From Halomonas sp. (lineage in GTDB: Bacteria; Pseudomonadota; Gammaproteobacteria; Pseudomonadales; Halomonadaceae), in contig JAGXGN010000145.1 in NCBI GenBank assembly GCA_024636705.1, positions 1 through 36,256 of the forward strand: a stretch of 36,256 nt of DNA, read 5' to 3'. A program made the position numbers and the translations under genes. Within the stretch, counting starts at the first letter, position 1, and every line of letters starts with the position of its first letter. Shown here in pieces: positions 11,522 to 24,671 of this stretch. A model generated the notes under the pieces. The model made no database searches. It was not told the origin of the DNA and saw only the letters and a list, made by a program, of their open reading frames with translations.

Positions 11522-12196
11522 ATGGCGATCCGCGATTGGCCGGAGGGCGAGCGCCCCCGGGAAAAGCTGCTGGCGCTGGGCCCCGAGGCCCTGTCCGATT
11601 CAGAATTGCTGGCGATCTTCCTGCGCGTTGGCGTGAAGGGCCGCTCGGCGGTGGATCTGGCCCGGGACCTGCTCTCGGCCTTCGGTGGCCTGAGGCAGCT
11701 GCTGGAGGCGGATCAGGCGCGATTCTGTGCCGGTCATGGCCTGGGCATGGCCAAGTACGTGCAACTGCAGGCGACCCTGGAACTCTCGCGGCGACACCTG
11801 GCCAGTCAGCTGGCTCGGGGCGATGCCCTGACCTCGCCCTCCCTGGTGCGCGCCTATCTCGCCTCGCAGCTTCGTCACCTGGGACACGAGGAGTTCGCCG
11901 CGCTGTTTCTCGATAGTCAGCACCGGGTGATCCGCTTCGAGTCGCTGTTTCGCGGTACCCTCGACAGCGCCTCGGTATACCCCCGTGAGGTGGCCCGTCG
12001 CGCCCTGGAGCTGGGCGCCGGGGCGATGATCTTCGCCCACAACCATCCTTCGGGTGTCGCCGAACCCAGTGATGCCGACCGCCGCATCACAGAGCGGTTG
12101 CGCGAGGCGCTGGGGCTTTTCGAGATACGGGTGCTGGACCATTTCGTGGTGGGAGACGGCGAGGTGGTGTCCTTTGCCGAGCGGGGATGGTTGTAG
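11522..12196 (+). CDS. radC: RadC family JAB-domain protein
   Basis: [52 protein letters not shown]-terminal [24 protein letters not shown] motif. Confidence 0.95.
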   Translation: MAIRDWPEGERPREKLLALGPEALSDSELLAIFLRVGVKGRSAVDLARDLLSAFGGLRQLLEADQARFCAGHGLGMAKYVQLQATLELSRRHLASQLARGDALTSPSLVRAYLASQLRHLGHEEFAALFLDSQHRVIRFESLFRGTLDSASVYPREVARRALELGAGAMIFAHNHPSGVAEPSDADRRITERLREALGLFEIRVLDHFVVGDGEVVSFAERGWL

Positions 12197-12223
12197 CCTG
12201 GACGCTATCGGGGTCATCGAGAC

Positions 12224-12252
12224 TTGCCGGATCATCCGCTCTCTGGTATAAA
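12224..12252 (+). promoter_or_regulatory. Candidate sigma-70 promoter for rpmB-rpmG
   Basis: TTGCCG (12224-12229), 17-bp spacer, TATAAA (12247-12252) with extended -10 TGG. Confidence 0.65.
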
Positions 12253-12365
12253 GTGCAGCCTTTGAATTCCCTTGGGTCAAATGCGGCGGGATCTTCCGGT
12301 TTGCCCGACAGGTTTGAACACTCAGGCTCAGGTATCGAACATCTGGCCAGCGGTTGGAGGCTCCA

Positions 12366-12602
12366 ATGTCCAAAGTATGTCAGGTTACCGGCAAGCGCCC
12401 GGTGACTGGTAACAACGTCTCACACTCCCAGCGCAAGACCCGTCGTCGTTTCTTGCCGAATCTTCACAGCCACCGTTTCTGGGTGCAGTCGGAGAATCGC
12501 TTCGTCAAGCTGCGTGTCTCCTCCAAGGGGATGCGCATCATCGACAAGAAGGGCATCGAGGCGGTGCTCGGCGATATTCGCAAGCGCGGCGACGCCATCT
12601 AA
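12366..12602 (+). CDS. rpmB: 50S ribosomal protein L28
   Basis: [64 protein letters not shown]. Start at 12366 inside the track ORF 12354. Confidence 0.98.
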   Translation: MSKVCQVTGKRPVTGNNVSHSQRKTRRRFLPNLHSHRFWVQSENRFVKLRVSSKGMRIIDKKGIEAVLGDIRKRGDAI

Positions 12603-12628
12603 GGGTTTCATCCAGGGAGACTGCAATC

Positions 12629-12784
12629 ATGCGTGACAGAATCAAGATGGTGTCCAGTGCCGGGACCGGCCATTTCTACACCACCGACAAGAACAAGCGG
12701 AACACCCCGGACAAGCTCGAGTTCAAGAAATTCGATCCGGTCGTCCGCAAGCACGTGATGTACAAGGAAGCCAAGATCAAGTAA
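12629..12784 (+). CDS. rpmG: 50S ribosomal protein L33
   Basis: Translated directly: [51 protein letters not shown]. 51 aa, absent from the ORF track (below its apparent size cut-off). Confidence 0.97.
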   Translation: MRDRIKMVSSAGTGHFYTTDKNKRNTPDKLEFKKFDPVVRKHVMYKEAKIK

Positions 12785-12822
12785 CACCCGATCGCTTCCA
12801 CCGCAGGTAGATGCCTGTCCCT

Positions 12823-12849
12823 CTGAACCCGGCCTTGCGTCGGGTTCAG
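12823..12849 (+). terminator. Hairpin after rpmG (ctgaacccg/cgggttcag), terminator-like without T-tract
   Basis: 9-bp perfect arms 12823-12831 and 12841-12849, 9-nt loop; followed by gcgttatg. Confidence 0.5.
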
Positions 12850-12867
12850 GCGTTATGCGAGCCACCC

Positions 12868-13692
12868 ATGCCCGAGCTTCCCGAAGTCGAGACCACCCGG
12901 CGCGGTATCGCCCCCCATCTGGAGGGTCGCGAGATCACCGAGGTCATCGTGCGCCAGACGCGGCTGCGCGTGCCGGTGCCGGCGGATCTCGTCGACCGGC
13001 TAGTGGGTGCCCGGGTCCTCGAGATCCGCCGGCGCGCCAAGTACCTGCTGTTTTCCCTGGAAGGGGCCGAGGCGATGACGCTGCTCTGGCACCTGGGCAT
13101 GTCGGGTAGCCTGCGCATCGCGCGGATCGGCGAGCTGCCGAAGAAGCACGACCATATCGACCTGGTACTCGATAACGGCGCCATGCTTCGCTATCACGAC
13201 CCGCGCCGCTTCGGCTTCGTCGACTGGCTGGCCGGCAGCGTCGAGCAGGATCGACGTCTGGCACGGCTGGGGCCGGAGCCGCTCTCGGCGGCCTTCGATG
13301 GGCAACGGCTGTATTCGCTGTCCCGGGGGCGTCGCCTGGCAGTAAAACCCTTCCTGATGGACAACGCCGTGGTGGTCGGGGTGGGTAACATCTATGCCGC
13401 CGAGGCGCTCTTCCTGGCCGGCATCGACCCGCGCCGCGCGGCCGGGCGCATCTCGGCCGAGCGCTATGATCGCCTAGCTGCCGCCGCCAAGGAGGTGCTG
13501 GTGGCTGCCATCACCCAGGGCGGCACCACCCTGCGCGACTTCGTCGGCGGTACCGGCGAGCCCGGCTATTTCAAGCAGCGCCTCAACGTCTATGGCCGCC
13601 ACCACCAGCCTTGCCGCCGCTGCGGCGTCGAACTCCGCCTGGTGACCCTCGGCCAGCGGGCCAGCGTCTTCTGTGCCTGTTGCCAGACCTGA
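12868..13692 (+). CDS. mutM: Formamidopyrimidine-DNA glycosylase
   Basis: [15 protein letters not shown]-terminus, zinc finger [25 protein letters not shown]. Start at 12868, not 12811. Confidence 0.98.
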   Translation: MPELPEVETTRRGIAPHLEGREITEVIVRQTRLRVPVPADLVDRLVGARVLEIRRRAKYLLFSLEGAEAMTLLWHLGMSGSLRIARIGELPKKHDHIDLVLDNGAMLRYHDPRRFGFVDWLAGSVEQDRRLARLGPEPLSAAFDGQRLYSLSRGRRLAVKPFLMDNAVVVGVGNIYAAEALFLAGIDPRRAAGRISAERYDRLAAAAKEVLVAAITQGGTTLRDFVGGTGEPGYFKQRLNVYGRHHQPCRRCGVELRLVTLGQRASVFCACCQT

Positions 13693-13727
13693 ACGGTTAT
13701 CCTCCCCCTTACCCAGCGAGATTCAAG

Positions 13728-14921
13728 ATGACCCTGCAATCCCTGCGCCTAAAGAAGAACGCCGACCGTCGCCTCAAGGCCGGCCACCTGTGGCTCTATT
13801 CCAACGAGATCGACACCGAGGTCACGCCGTTCAAGAGCCTCGAGGTCGGGTCGCAAGTGATAGTGGAGGCCGCTAATGGCAAGGCCATGGGCGTGGCCTA
13901 TGTCAATCCGCACTCACTGATCTGCGCCCGCCTGGTCTCCCGGGACCCGACGCAGGGGCTCGACCGCTCACTGCTGGTGCACCGTCTGAACCAGGCACTC
14001 GCGCTGCGTCAGCGGCTCTTCGGCAAGCCCTTCTACCGCCTGGTGCACGGCGAGGGCGACCTGCTGCCGGGACTGGTGATCGACCGTTACGACGATGTCC
14101 TCGTCGTTCAGCTCAACACCGCCGGCATGCAGGCGGTCGCCGAGGAACTCCTCGACGCCCTGGACAAGGTGCTTTCACCGGCAGTCGTGGTGTTTCGCAA
14201 TGACACCAGCGGGCGTCGCCAGGAGGGTCTCGAAGCCAGTATCGAGGTGGTCAAGGGCGAGCTTCCCGACCTGGTGCTGCTGGAGGAGAACGGCGTGCGC
14301 TTCGCGGCCCCGGTGCTCGACGGCCAGAAGACCGGCTGGTTCTATGACCACCGCGTCAATCGTGCCTGGCTCAATGGCCTGGTGGCCGGCAAGCGGGTAC
14401 TGGACCTGTTCAGCTATGTGGGTGGCTGGGGCGTTCAGGCCGCCGCCAACGGCGCCAGTGAAGTGCTCTGCGTGGATTCGTCAGGCGCGGCCCTGGCGGG
14501 GGTCGCCGAGAATGCCGCCCTCAACGGCCTGCATGAGCAGGTGGCGGTAGGCGAGGGAGACGCCTTCGAGGTACTGGCGGCGCTGAAGGCCGAGGGCGAG
14601 GAGTTCGACGTGGTGATCCTCGACCCGCCCGCCTTCATTCGCAAGCGCAAGGATATCCCCAACGGCGAGCGTGCCTACGGCAAGCTCAACCGCGAGGCGA
14701 TGCGCCTGCTGGGGCGCGACGGCCTGCTGCTCTCGGCCTCCTGTTCCATGCACCTGGCCCCGGAGCGCCTGGTGGACGTGGTGCGCGGGGCGGTGCGTCA
14801 CCAGGACCGCCAGGGCCAGATCCTCTTCCAGGGCCATCAGGGCCCGGATCATCCGATTCACCCGGCGATTCCCGAGACGTCCTACCTGAAGGCCCTGGGC
14901 GTCCGCGTGTTCAGGGACTGA
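13728..14921 (+). CDS. rlmI: Class I SAM-dependent rRNA methyltransferase (RlmI-like, PUA domain)
   Basis: MTLQSLRLKKNADRRLKAGHLWLYSNEID; VLDLFSYVGGWGVQAAANGASEVLCVDSS; VILDPPAFIRKRKD; SASCSMHL. Confidence 0.92.
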   Translation: MTLQSLRLKKNADRRLKAGHLWLYSNEIDTEVTPFKSLEVGSQVIVEAANGKAMGVAYVNPHSLICARLVSRDPTQGLDRSLLVHRLNQALALRQRLFGKPFYRLVHGEGDLLPGLVIDRYDDVLVVQLNTAGMQAVAEELLDALDKVLSPAVVVFRNDTSGRRQEGLEASIEVVKGELPDLVLLEENGVRFAAPVLDGQKTGWFYDHRVNRAWLNGLVAGKRVLDLFSYVGGWGVQAAANGASEVLCVDSSGAALAGVAENAALNGLHEQVAVGEGDAFEVLAALKAEGEEFDVVILDPPAFIRKRKDIPNGERAYGKLNREAMRLLGRDGLLLSASCSMHLAPERLVDVVRGAVRHQDRQGQILFQGHQGPDHPIHPAIPETSYLKALGVRVFRD

Positions 14922-14928
14922 GCCTGCC

Positions 14929-15246
14929 ATGACGCCCGGTTATGTTCGTGTCTTCGCCCATTCCAATGCGTTGCTGGTCAGCCATGCCCACAACGTCATC
15001 ACCGCCGCCGGCATTCCTGCCGAGCTTCGCAACATGACGCTGGGCGGCGGGGCGGGCGAGTTGCCCCTGGGGGAGTGTGAGCCCGAGGTCTGGGTGGCAC
15101 GCCACAATCGTGAGCGTGCCGTGGTGCTGATCCGCGATGCCCTGGAGGGGAGGAATGACCGGCCGGACTGGACCTGCCCGGGCTGCGGGGAGCAACTCGA
15201 GGGGGTCTTCGATACCTGCTGGCGCTGCGAGCACCCTCGGCCCTGA
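14929..15246 (+). CDS. DUF2007-like protein with C-terminal zinc-ribbon-like segment
   Basis: VRVFAHSNALLVSHAHNVITAAGIPAELRN..LGGGAGELPLGECEPEVWVARHNRERAVVLIRDAL followed by WTCPGCGEQLEGVFDTCWRCEHPRP (two CxxC knuckles). Confidence 0.8.
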   Translation: MTPGYVRVFAHSNALLVSHAHNVITAAGIPAELRNMTLGGGAGELPLGECEPEVWVARHNRERAVVLIRDALEGRNDRPDWTCPGCGEQLEGVFDTCWRCEHPRP

Positions 15247-15264
15247 GCGAGGCTCAGGCTTTTC
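15242..15264 (+). terminator. Intrinsic terminator overlapping the stop codon of the DUF2007-like gene
   Basis: cctgagc (15242-15248) / gctcagg (15252-15258), 3-nt loop, followed by cttttc. The TGA stop at 15244-15246 lies in the left arm. Confidence 0.6.
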
Positions 15265-15416
15265 TGCATTCCGGGGAATAAGCAGAGGAAATTTCGGCAA
15301 TAAAAGCTTGGTAGTAAGATTATTTCCGTTATCCCTGCTGGCGTCTTTATGGATGAACTGCCTGTGCTGTAATGCACGGGAAACCCATCGCACCCAGTCG
15401 CCCGGAGCCCAGTCCC

Positions 15417-16532
15417 ATGCAGATCGCCGTTCCCAAGGAAATCAAGAACCACGAATATCGTGTTGCCCTGACGCCCACCGGCGCCAGGGAATTAGTCGCC
15501 CATGGTCACCAGGTCACCGTTCAGGCCGGGGCCGGCGAGGGTGCCGGCTTCACCGATGCCGCCTTCGAGGCTGCCGGTGCACGCCTCGAGGCCGATGTGG
15601 CCGAGGTCTGGGAGGGCGCCGAGCTGATCCTCAAGGTCAAGGAGCCCCAGGCTGAAGAAGTCGCCCGTCTTTCTCGCGGCCAGACACTGTTTACCTACCT
15701 GCACCTGGCCGCCGAGGAAAACCTCACGCGTGGCCTGATTGACAGTGGTGCCACTTGCATCGCCTACGAGACCATCACTGACCGACAGGGTGGCCTCCCG
15801 CTGCTGGCACCCATGAGCACAGTGGCCGGTCGCATGGCCATCCAGGCCGGCGCCCACAGCCTGGAGAAAGCCCAAGGGGGCGCCGGTGTATTGCTGCCGG
15901 GGGTCCCCGGCGTGGCACCTGCCAAGGTGGCGGTGATCGGTGGCGGCGTAGTGGGCGAGAACGCCGCACGCATGGCACTGGGCCTGGGTGCCGAGGTCAC
16001 GGTGCTCGACAAGTCGATCCCGCGCCTCGAGACCCTGGATGACCGCTATCAGGGCCGCATGAAGACCCTCTTCTCAACTGCCGATGCCATCGACGAAGCG
16101 GTGCGCGAGTGCGACTTGATCGTCGGTGCAGTGCTAATCCCCGGCGCCGCCGCACCCAAGTTGATCACCCGCGAGATGCTCGCCGAGATGCAGCCTGGCA
16201 GCGTGCTCGTAGACGTGGCCATCGACCAGGGTGGCTGTTTCGAGACCAGCAAGGCAACCACTCATGCCGAGCCCACCTATATCGTCGATGGTATCGTGCA
16301 TTACTGTGTGGCCAACATGCCGGGTGCCGTGGCACGCACTTCGACCCAGGCACTGACCAACGCCACCCTGCCGTTCGTGATCGGGCTTGCCGACAAGGGC
16401 TGGCAGCAAGCGTTGGCCGACGACGCGCACTTCGCCGCGGGCCTCAATGTCCATGGCGGCCAGGTGACCTACGCTGCGGTAGCCGATGCCTTCGGTCTGG
16501 AATACTTCGACCTGGCCAATTTATTGGAATAA
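15417..16532 (+). CDS. ald: Alanine dehydrogenase
   Basis: [100 protein letters not shown]. Confidence 0.97.
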   Translation: MQIAVPKEIKNHEYRVALTPTGARELVAHGHQVTVQAGAGEGAGFTDAAFEAAGARLEADVAEVWEGAELILKVKEPQAEEVARLSRGQTLFTYLHLAAEENLTRGLIDSGATCIAYETITDRQGGLPLLAPMSTVAGRMAIQAGAHSLEKAQGGAGVLLPGVPGVAPAKVAVIGGGVVGENAARMALGLGAEVTVLDKSIPRLETLDDRYQGRMKTLFSTADAIDEAVRECDLIVGAVLIPGAAAPKLITREMLAEMQPGSVLVDVAIDQGGCFETSKATTHAEPTYIVDGIVHYCVANMPGAVARTSTQALTNATLPFVIGLADKGWQQALADDAHFAAGLNVHGGQVTYAAVADAFGLEYFDLANLLE

Positions 16533-16575
16533 GCATGAGCGGTGCCGCTATCTGTAATCGCTCGGTCAAACGTTG

Positions 16576-16600
16576 AGGCCCGGTCGCCTTGTCCGGGCCT
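16576..16600 (+). terminator. Terminator-like hairpin between ald and trpS
   Basis: aggcccgg (16576-16583) / ccgggcct (16593-16600), 9-nt loop; poor T-tract (tggcg). Confidence 0.5.
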
Positions 16601-16645
16601 TGGCGTTACCATAGCGGGCATTTCCGACAGCAGGGTCCGCTTTCC

Positions 16646-17671
16646 ATGAGTGCAGCTTCCGAGAAGACACGTGTTCTCACCGGTATCACCACCACCGGCA
16701 CGCCCCACTTGGGCAACTACGTGGGGGCGATCAAGCCTGCCATCGCCGCGAGCCAGGACCCCAACGTCCAGTCCTACTACTTCCTCGCCGACCTGCATGC
16801 GCTGATCAAGTGCCAGGACCCGCAGCAAGTGCGGGAATCGCGCCTGGAAATCGCCGCCACCTGGCTGGCGCTGGGCCTGAATACCGACAACGCCATCTTC
16901 TACCGCCAGTCGGACGTGCCGGAGATCCCAGAGCTCACCTGGATGCTCTCCTGCGTCTGCGCCAAGGGACTGATGAACCGCGCCCATGCCTACAAGGCGG
17001 CGGTGGCCGAGAACGAGGCCGCCGGCAACCAGGACCCGGACAAGGGCATCACCATGGGGCTTTTCGGCTATCCGGTGCTGATGGCCGCCGACATGTTGAT
17101 GTTCAACGCCCAGAAGGTGCCGGTGGGCCGCGATCAGATTCAGCACATCGAGATGGCCCGCGACATCGCCGGACGCTTCAACCATCTCTACAGGGGGCAG
17201 TACTTCACCCAGCCCGAGGCGGTGGTAGATGAGAGAGTAGAGGTCCTCAATGGCCTGGATGGCCGCAAGATGTCCAAGAGCTATCACAACACCATCCCGC
17301 TATTCGTCTCCGAGAAGAAGCTCCTGAAGCTGGTCCGCAAGATCAAGACCAACTCCCTTGAGCCCGGCGAGCCCAAGGACCCGGCGACCTGCACCCTCTT
17401 CCAGATCTACTCGGCCTTCGCCACGGCCGACGAGACCGAGGCCATGCGCGCCGAGTACGCCAACGGCATCGGCTGGGGCGAGGCCAAGAACCGTGTCTTC
17501 GAACTGCTCAACGAGCAGCTGCGCGAGCCACGCGAACGCTATCAGGCGCTGATGGAGGACCCGGGGCATATTGAGGAGGTGCTGATCAAGGGCGCCGAGC
17601 GCGCCCGAGCCGAGGCGGTGCCCTTGATGGACCGTCTGCGCCAGGCAACGGGACTGGGCGCTTTCGTGTGA
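16646..17671 (+). CDS. trpS: Tryptophan-tRNA ligase
   Basis: RVLTGITTTGTPHLGNYVGAIKPAI (HIGH-like), GRKMSKSYHNTIPLF (KMSKS). Start at MSAASEKTR, 16646. Confidence 0.97.
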   Translation: MSAASEKTRVLTGITTTGTPHLGNYVGAIKPAIAASQDPNVQSYYFLADLHALIKCQDPQQVRESRLEIAATWLALGLNTDNAIFYRQSDVPEIPELTWMLSCVCAKGLMNRAHAYKAAVAENEAAGNQDPDKGITMGLFGYPVLMAADMLMFNAQKVPVGRDQIQHIEMARDIAGRFNHLYRGQYFTQPEAVVDERVEVLNGLDGRKMSKSYHNTIPLFVSEKKLLKLVRKIKTNSLEPGEPKDPATCTLFQIYSAFATADETEAMRAEYANGIGWGEAKNRVFELLNEQLREPRERYQALMEDPGHIEEVLIKGAERARAEAVPLMDRLRQATGLGAFV

Positions 17672-17803
17672 GCCGGGTTCAGCCCCCCCCCGGGGTCCCG
17701 GCATGAAGTGCCGCGGCACCCTCGAGGTCGGCATGCTAGAGTTGGTGACAAGACGCCGTCCAGAGTGTCACCGGCCCATTCCAGTCACTGAACGAGACCT
17801 GCA

Positions 17804-19483
17804 ATGACCAACGACAAGAAACGTCCTCTGTATATTCCCTACGCCGGCCCACCCTTGCTCGAGATGCCGCTCCTAAACAAGGGCAGCGCCTTTACCCTGG
17901 AGGAACGCATCGAGTTCAACCTGATCGGCTTGCTGCCACATAACGTGGAAACCATCGAGGAGCAGGTCGAGCGGGCCTACCGGCAGTATTCCCAGCACCA
18001 GGATGCCCTGGATCGCCATATCTACCTGCGTGCCATCCAGGATGACAACGAGACGCTGTTCTTCCGGCTGGTCACCGAGCATCTCGAGGAGATGCTGCCG
18101 ATCATCTACACCCCAACGGTAGGCCAGGCCTGTGAGGAATTCTCCAACATCTACCGCAATCACCGCGGGCTCTTCATTTGCTATCCCGACCGGGACCGGA
18201 TGGACGATATCCTGCGCAGCGCCACCAAGGACCGGGTCAAGGTCATCGTAGTCACCGACGGTGAGCGGATTCTCGGCCTCGGCGATCAGGGAATCGGTGG
18301 CATGGGCATCCCCATCGGCAAGTTGTCCCTGTATACCGCCTGTGGCGGCATCAGTCCCGCCAATACCCTGCCGATCACACTCGACGTGGGCACCAACAAC
18401 CAGGCCCTGCTGGATGACCCCATGTACATGGGGTGGCGCCATCCGCGCGTCTCCCAGAAGGAATATGACATCTTCCTCGAGACCTTCGTCGATGCCGTCA
18501 AGCGGCGCTGGCCGAGTGTGCTGCTGCAGTTCGAGGACTTCGCCCAGGCCAATGCCCTGCCGCTCCTCGAACGTTATCGTGACCAGCTCTGTTGCTTCAA
18601 CGACGATATCCAAGGCACGGCCTCGATCTGTGTCGGTACCTTGATGGCTGCCTGCGAGGCCCGCGAGGAGAGTATCACCCAGCAGCGGGTGGTCTTCGTT
18701 GGGGCGGGTTCCGCCGGCTGCGGCATCGCCGAACAGGTGGTGTTGGCCATGCAGATCGAGGGCCTTTCCGAGCGAGAGGCGCGAGCGCGGATCTGCATGG
18801 TGGACAGGGACGGGCTGGTCACCACCGACCAGGCCTGGTTGAGAGACTTCCAGCGTAAGCTGGCCCACGACCCCGAGATGGTGGCCGACTGGGAAAACCA
18901 GTCCCTGTTGGAAGTGGTGCGGCATTTCAAGCCCACCGTACTGCTCGGGGTCTGCGGCATGCCCAGCATCTTCACCGAGGAGGTCGTGAAGACGATGCAT
19001 GCCGGCTGCGAACGCCCCCTGATCATGCCGCTCTCCAACCCGACCTCGCGAGCCGAGGCCCTGCCCGAGGACGTGATACGCTGGACCGATGGTCAGGCCC
19101 TGGTGGCCACCGGCAGTCCCTTCCCCCCGGTGGTCTACCAGGGGAAAAGCTACCCTATTGCCCAGTGCAACAATGCCTATATCTTCCCCGGGATCGGCCT
19201 GGGTGTTCTCGCCAGTGGCGCGCGACGCGTCACCGACGCCATGCTGATGTCGGCGTCGCGGGCCCTGGCACGGGAGGCGCCCATCGCCAAGGAGGGAGAA
19301 GGCGCCCTCCTGCCGCCCCTGTCCCAGATCCGCGAACTGAGCAAGCTGATCGCCTTCGATGTGGCCGCCCAGGCCCAGCAGGAAGGTGTGGCCCTCAATA
19401 CCGACGGCACCAAGCTGCGTGCCGCCATCGAACGCAACAACTGGACACCGGAGTATCGCCGCTACCGGCGGCGGTCGTTCTAG
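17804..19483 (+). CDS. maeA: NAD-dependent malic enzyme
   Basis: 559 aa; [89 protein letters not shown]. Confidence 0.96.
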   Translation: MTNDKKRPLYIPYAGPPLLEMPLLNKGSAFTLEERIEFNLIGLLPHNVETIEEQVERAYRQYSQHQDALDRHIYLRAIQDDNETLFFRLVTEHLEEMLPIIYTPTVGQACEEFSNIYRNHRGLFICYPDRDRMDDILRSATKDRVKVIVVTDGERILGLGDQGIGGMGIPIGKLSLYTACGGISPANTLPITLDVGTNNQALLDDPMYMGWRHPRVSQKEYDIFLETFVDAVKRRWPSVLLQFEDFAQANALPLLERYRDQLCCFNDDIQGTASICVGTLMAACEAREESITQQRVVFVGAGSAGCGIAEQVVLAMQIEGLSEREARARICMVDRDGLVTTDQAWLRDFQRKLAHDPEMVADWENQSLLEVVRHFKPTVLLGVCGMPSIFTEEVVKTMHAGCERPLIMPLSNPTSRAEALPEDVIRWTDGQALVATGSPFPPVVYQGKSYPIAQCNNAYIFPGIGLGVLASGARRVTDAMLMSASRALAREAPIAKEGEGALLPPLSQIRELSKLIAFDVAAQAQQEGVALNTDGTKLRAAIERNNWTPEYRRYRRRSF

Positions 19484-19521
19484 TCCAGGCGCCGGGCCAA
19501 ACAAAGGCCGTATAAGCAGAA

Positions 19522-19553
19522 AAAGGCCCCGTCGGTGTGTCCGCGGGGCCTTT
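19522..19553 (+). terminator. Terminator between convergent maeA and acnA (bidirectional-capable)
   Basis: aaaggccccg (19522-19531) / cggggccttt (19544-19553), 12-nt loop, A-rich left and T-rich right flank. Confidence 0.85.
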
Positions 19554-19609
19554 CGCTCAGGGTACCATCCTGGTGTTAGCGGTCATGCCGCTCCACCTAG
19601 GCGGTCCTG

Positions 19610-22357
<2,748 letters not shown>

Positions 22358-22531
22358 CGGTGTCCTCCTTACTTGCGGTGGTCTGGGTCACCATCCTGGT
22401 GGCATCGTCTTAACATGGTAATGATAGTTGGCGATTTCAACCGCCGCTCCATGACCTTGGTCTTGAAAAGGGGCGCGAGGATCACCATTTCGATGTTTTA
22501 TAGTCTTGGAAGCAGTCCTTGGAGGCCGGTG

Positions 22532-22741
22532 GTGAACGAGGAAGATCTTCAATCCCGGGTGGTACACTGCCCCTATTGCGACGCCGCCTTCGACCTCCTG
22601 GTCGACCTCTCCCAGGGCGACCAGGTCACCTGGGAAGATTGCCACTGGTGTTGCGCGCCGATCCAGATACGCATCGACCTGCCCGTCGACGAGGACGAGC
22701 CGGTCCAGTTGACGCTGGGGCGAGATGACGACGTCTTGTAG
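22532..22741 (+). CDS. CPXCG-motif cysteine-rich small protein
   Basis: GTG at 22532 after ggagg. VNEEDLQSRVVHCPYCDAAFDLLVDLSQGDQVTWEDCHWCCAPIQIRIDLPVDEDEPVQLTLGRDDDVL; CPYC...CHWCCAPI pattern. Confidence 0.85.
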   Translation: MNEEDLQSRVVHCPYCDAAFDLLVDLSQGDQVTWEDCHWCCAPIQIRIDLPVDEDEPVQLTLGRDDDVL

Positions 22742-23731
<990 letters not shown>

Positions 23732-23752
23732 TACAGCGCTCGGCGCTTGTTG

Positions 23753-24031
23753 CTAGTAGTGCGGCGGCACCTCGTCTTCGGGCCCTGGCGCCGTGTCATC
23801 GGTCTCCTGAAGCGCCCGCTGCTGGTCGCGCAGTTTCTCCTGCATCAGGTCGTTGATCCGCTCCAGCCGGGTGAGCCGCCGCTCCTGGGTGGCGATGGCG
23901 TCATCCAGGGTGTCCTGCCAGTCTTCCTGGAAGGCGATTCGGCTCTCCAGGGCCTCGAGTCGTCGCGTCCAGTCATCGGGCGTGGACGACGCGCCCATGG
24001 TAGAATCGTTACGTTGTGTGTCGCTGCTCAT
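23753..24031 (-). CDS. slyX: SlyX family protein
   Basis: Coiled-coil RRLEALESRIAFQEDWQDTLDDAIATQERRLTRLERINDLMQEKLRDQQRAL with C-terminal PPHY. Confidence 0.88.
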   Translation of the reverse strand: MSSDTQRNDSTMGASSTPDDWTRRLEALESRIAFQEDWQDTLDDAIATQERRLTRLERINDLMQEKLRDQQRALQETDDTAPGPEDEVPPHY

Positions 24032-24092
24032 CGTGACACCTCATCGATGGTCAATTTATTTCCTTCATCCCTACAAGAGAGTCATTTAGTTC

Positions 24093-24557
24093 ATGAATCG
24101 AAAGGTCGTGGTTCGTTGTGGTTTCATCAGTCTGTTGCTGGCGGCGCCCGCTCCCCTGGTGGTTGTCCTTTTCATCCATCTCACCGGTGGCGTTCTCTCC
24201 CGCGAGCTCTTCGCCAGTCTCGCGCTGGGAGGCGTGGCCGCCGTCTATGTCGCCGCCGCCTTCGCCATCTTCCTGTTGCTGCTGATCGCCACCCTGGCGG
24301 TCAATGCGCTGACGCCGCAATTGGTCAACCTGGCCGAGGTCGAGGACGATGATCGCGAGATCGGCGAGGTCAAGTGGTTCAACGTCAACAAGGGGTATGG
24401 TTTCATCACTCGCGACGATGGAGAGGATGTCTTCGTGCACTTCCGTGCCATCCGTGGACGCGGACACCGTACCCTGGCAGAGGGCCAGAAGGTGCGTTAT
24501 CACATCATCCAGAATGAACGGGGGCTTCAAGCCGACGACGTCACCGTCATCACCTGA
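24093..24557 (+). CDS. Membrane-anchored cold-shock-domain protein (two predicted TM helices + C-terminal CSD)
   Basis: N-terminal hydrophobic [23 protein letters not shown] and [32 protein letters not shown]-terminal [63 protein letters not shown] (RNP1/RNP2-like). Confidence 0.9.
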   Translation: MNRKVVVRCGFISLLLAAPAPLVVVLFIHLTGGVLSRELFASLALGGVAAVYVAAAFAIFLLLLIATLAVNALTPQLVNLAEVEDDDREIGEVKWFNVNKGYGFITRDDGEDVFVHFRAIRGRGHRTLAEGQKVRYHIIQNERGLQADDVTVIT

Positions 24558-24608
24558 AAAACGGCCTGCGCTCGACCATGCTGCGTTGGAAGGTCGTCTC
24601 GAAATGCT

Positions 24609-24635
24609 CAGCGCCCCGCCTCGTGCGGGGCGCTG
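24609..24635. terminator. Strong hairpin between convergent CSD gene and minus-strand hypothetical gene
   Basis: cagcgccccgc (24609-24619) / gcggggcgctg (24625-24635), 11-bp perfect stem, 5-nt loop, followed by tcgttt. Confidence 0.75.
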
Positions 24636-24671
24636 TCGTTTCAGGCTCGGGTTTCGGGCGGGGCTGTCACG

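Noticed and set aside
15041-15060. G-rich run (gggcggcggggcggg) as a possible G-quadruplex in the DUF2007-like gene
   Set aside because: Tract lengths are irregular and it lies in coding sequence of a high-GC genome; not distinguishable from composition.
17873-19504. 543-aa minus-strand ORF opposite maeA
   Set aside because: Antisense to a clear malic enzyme; G/L/V/Q-rich composition artefact.
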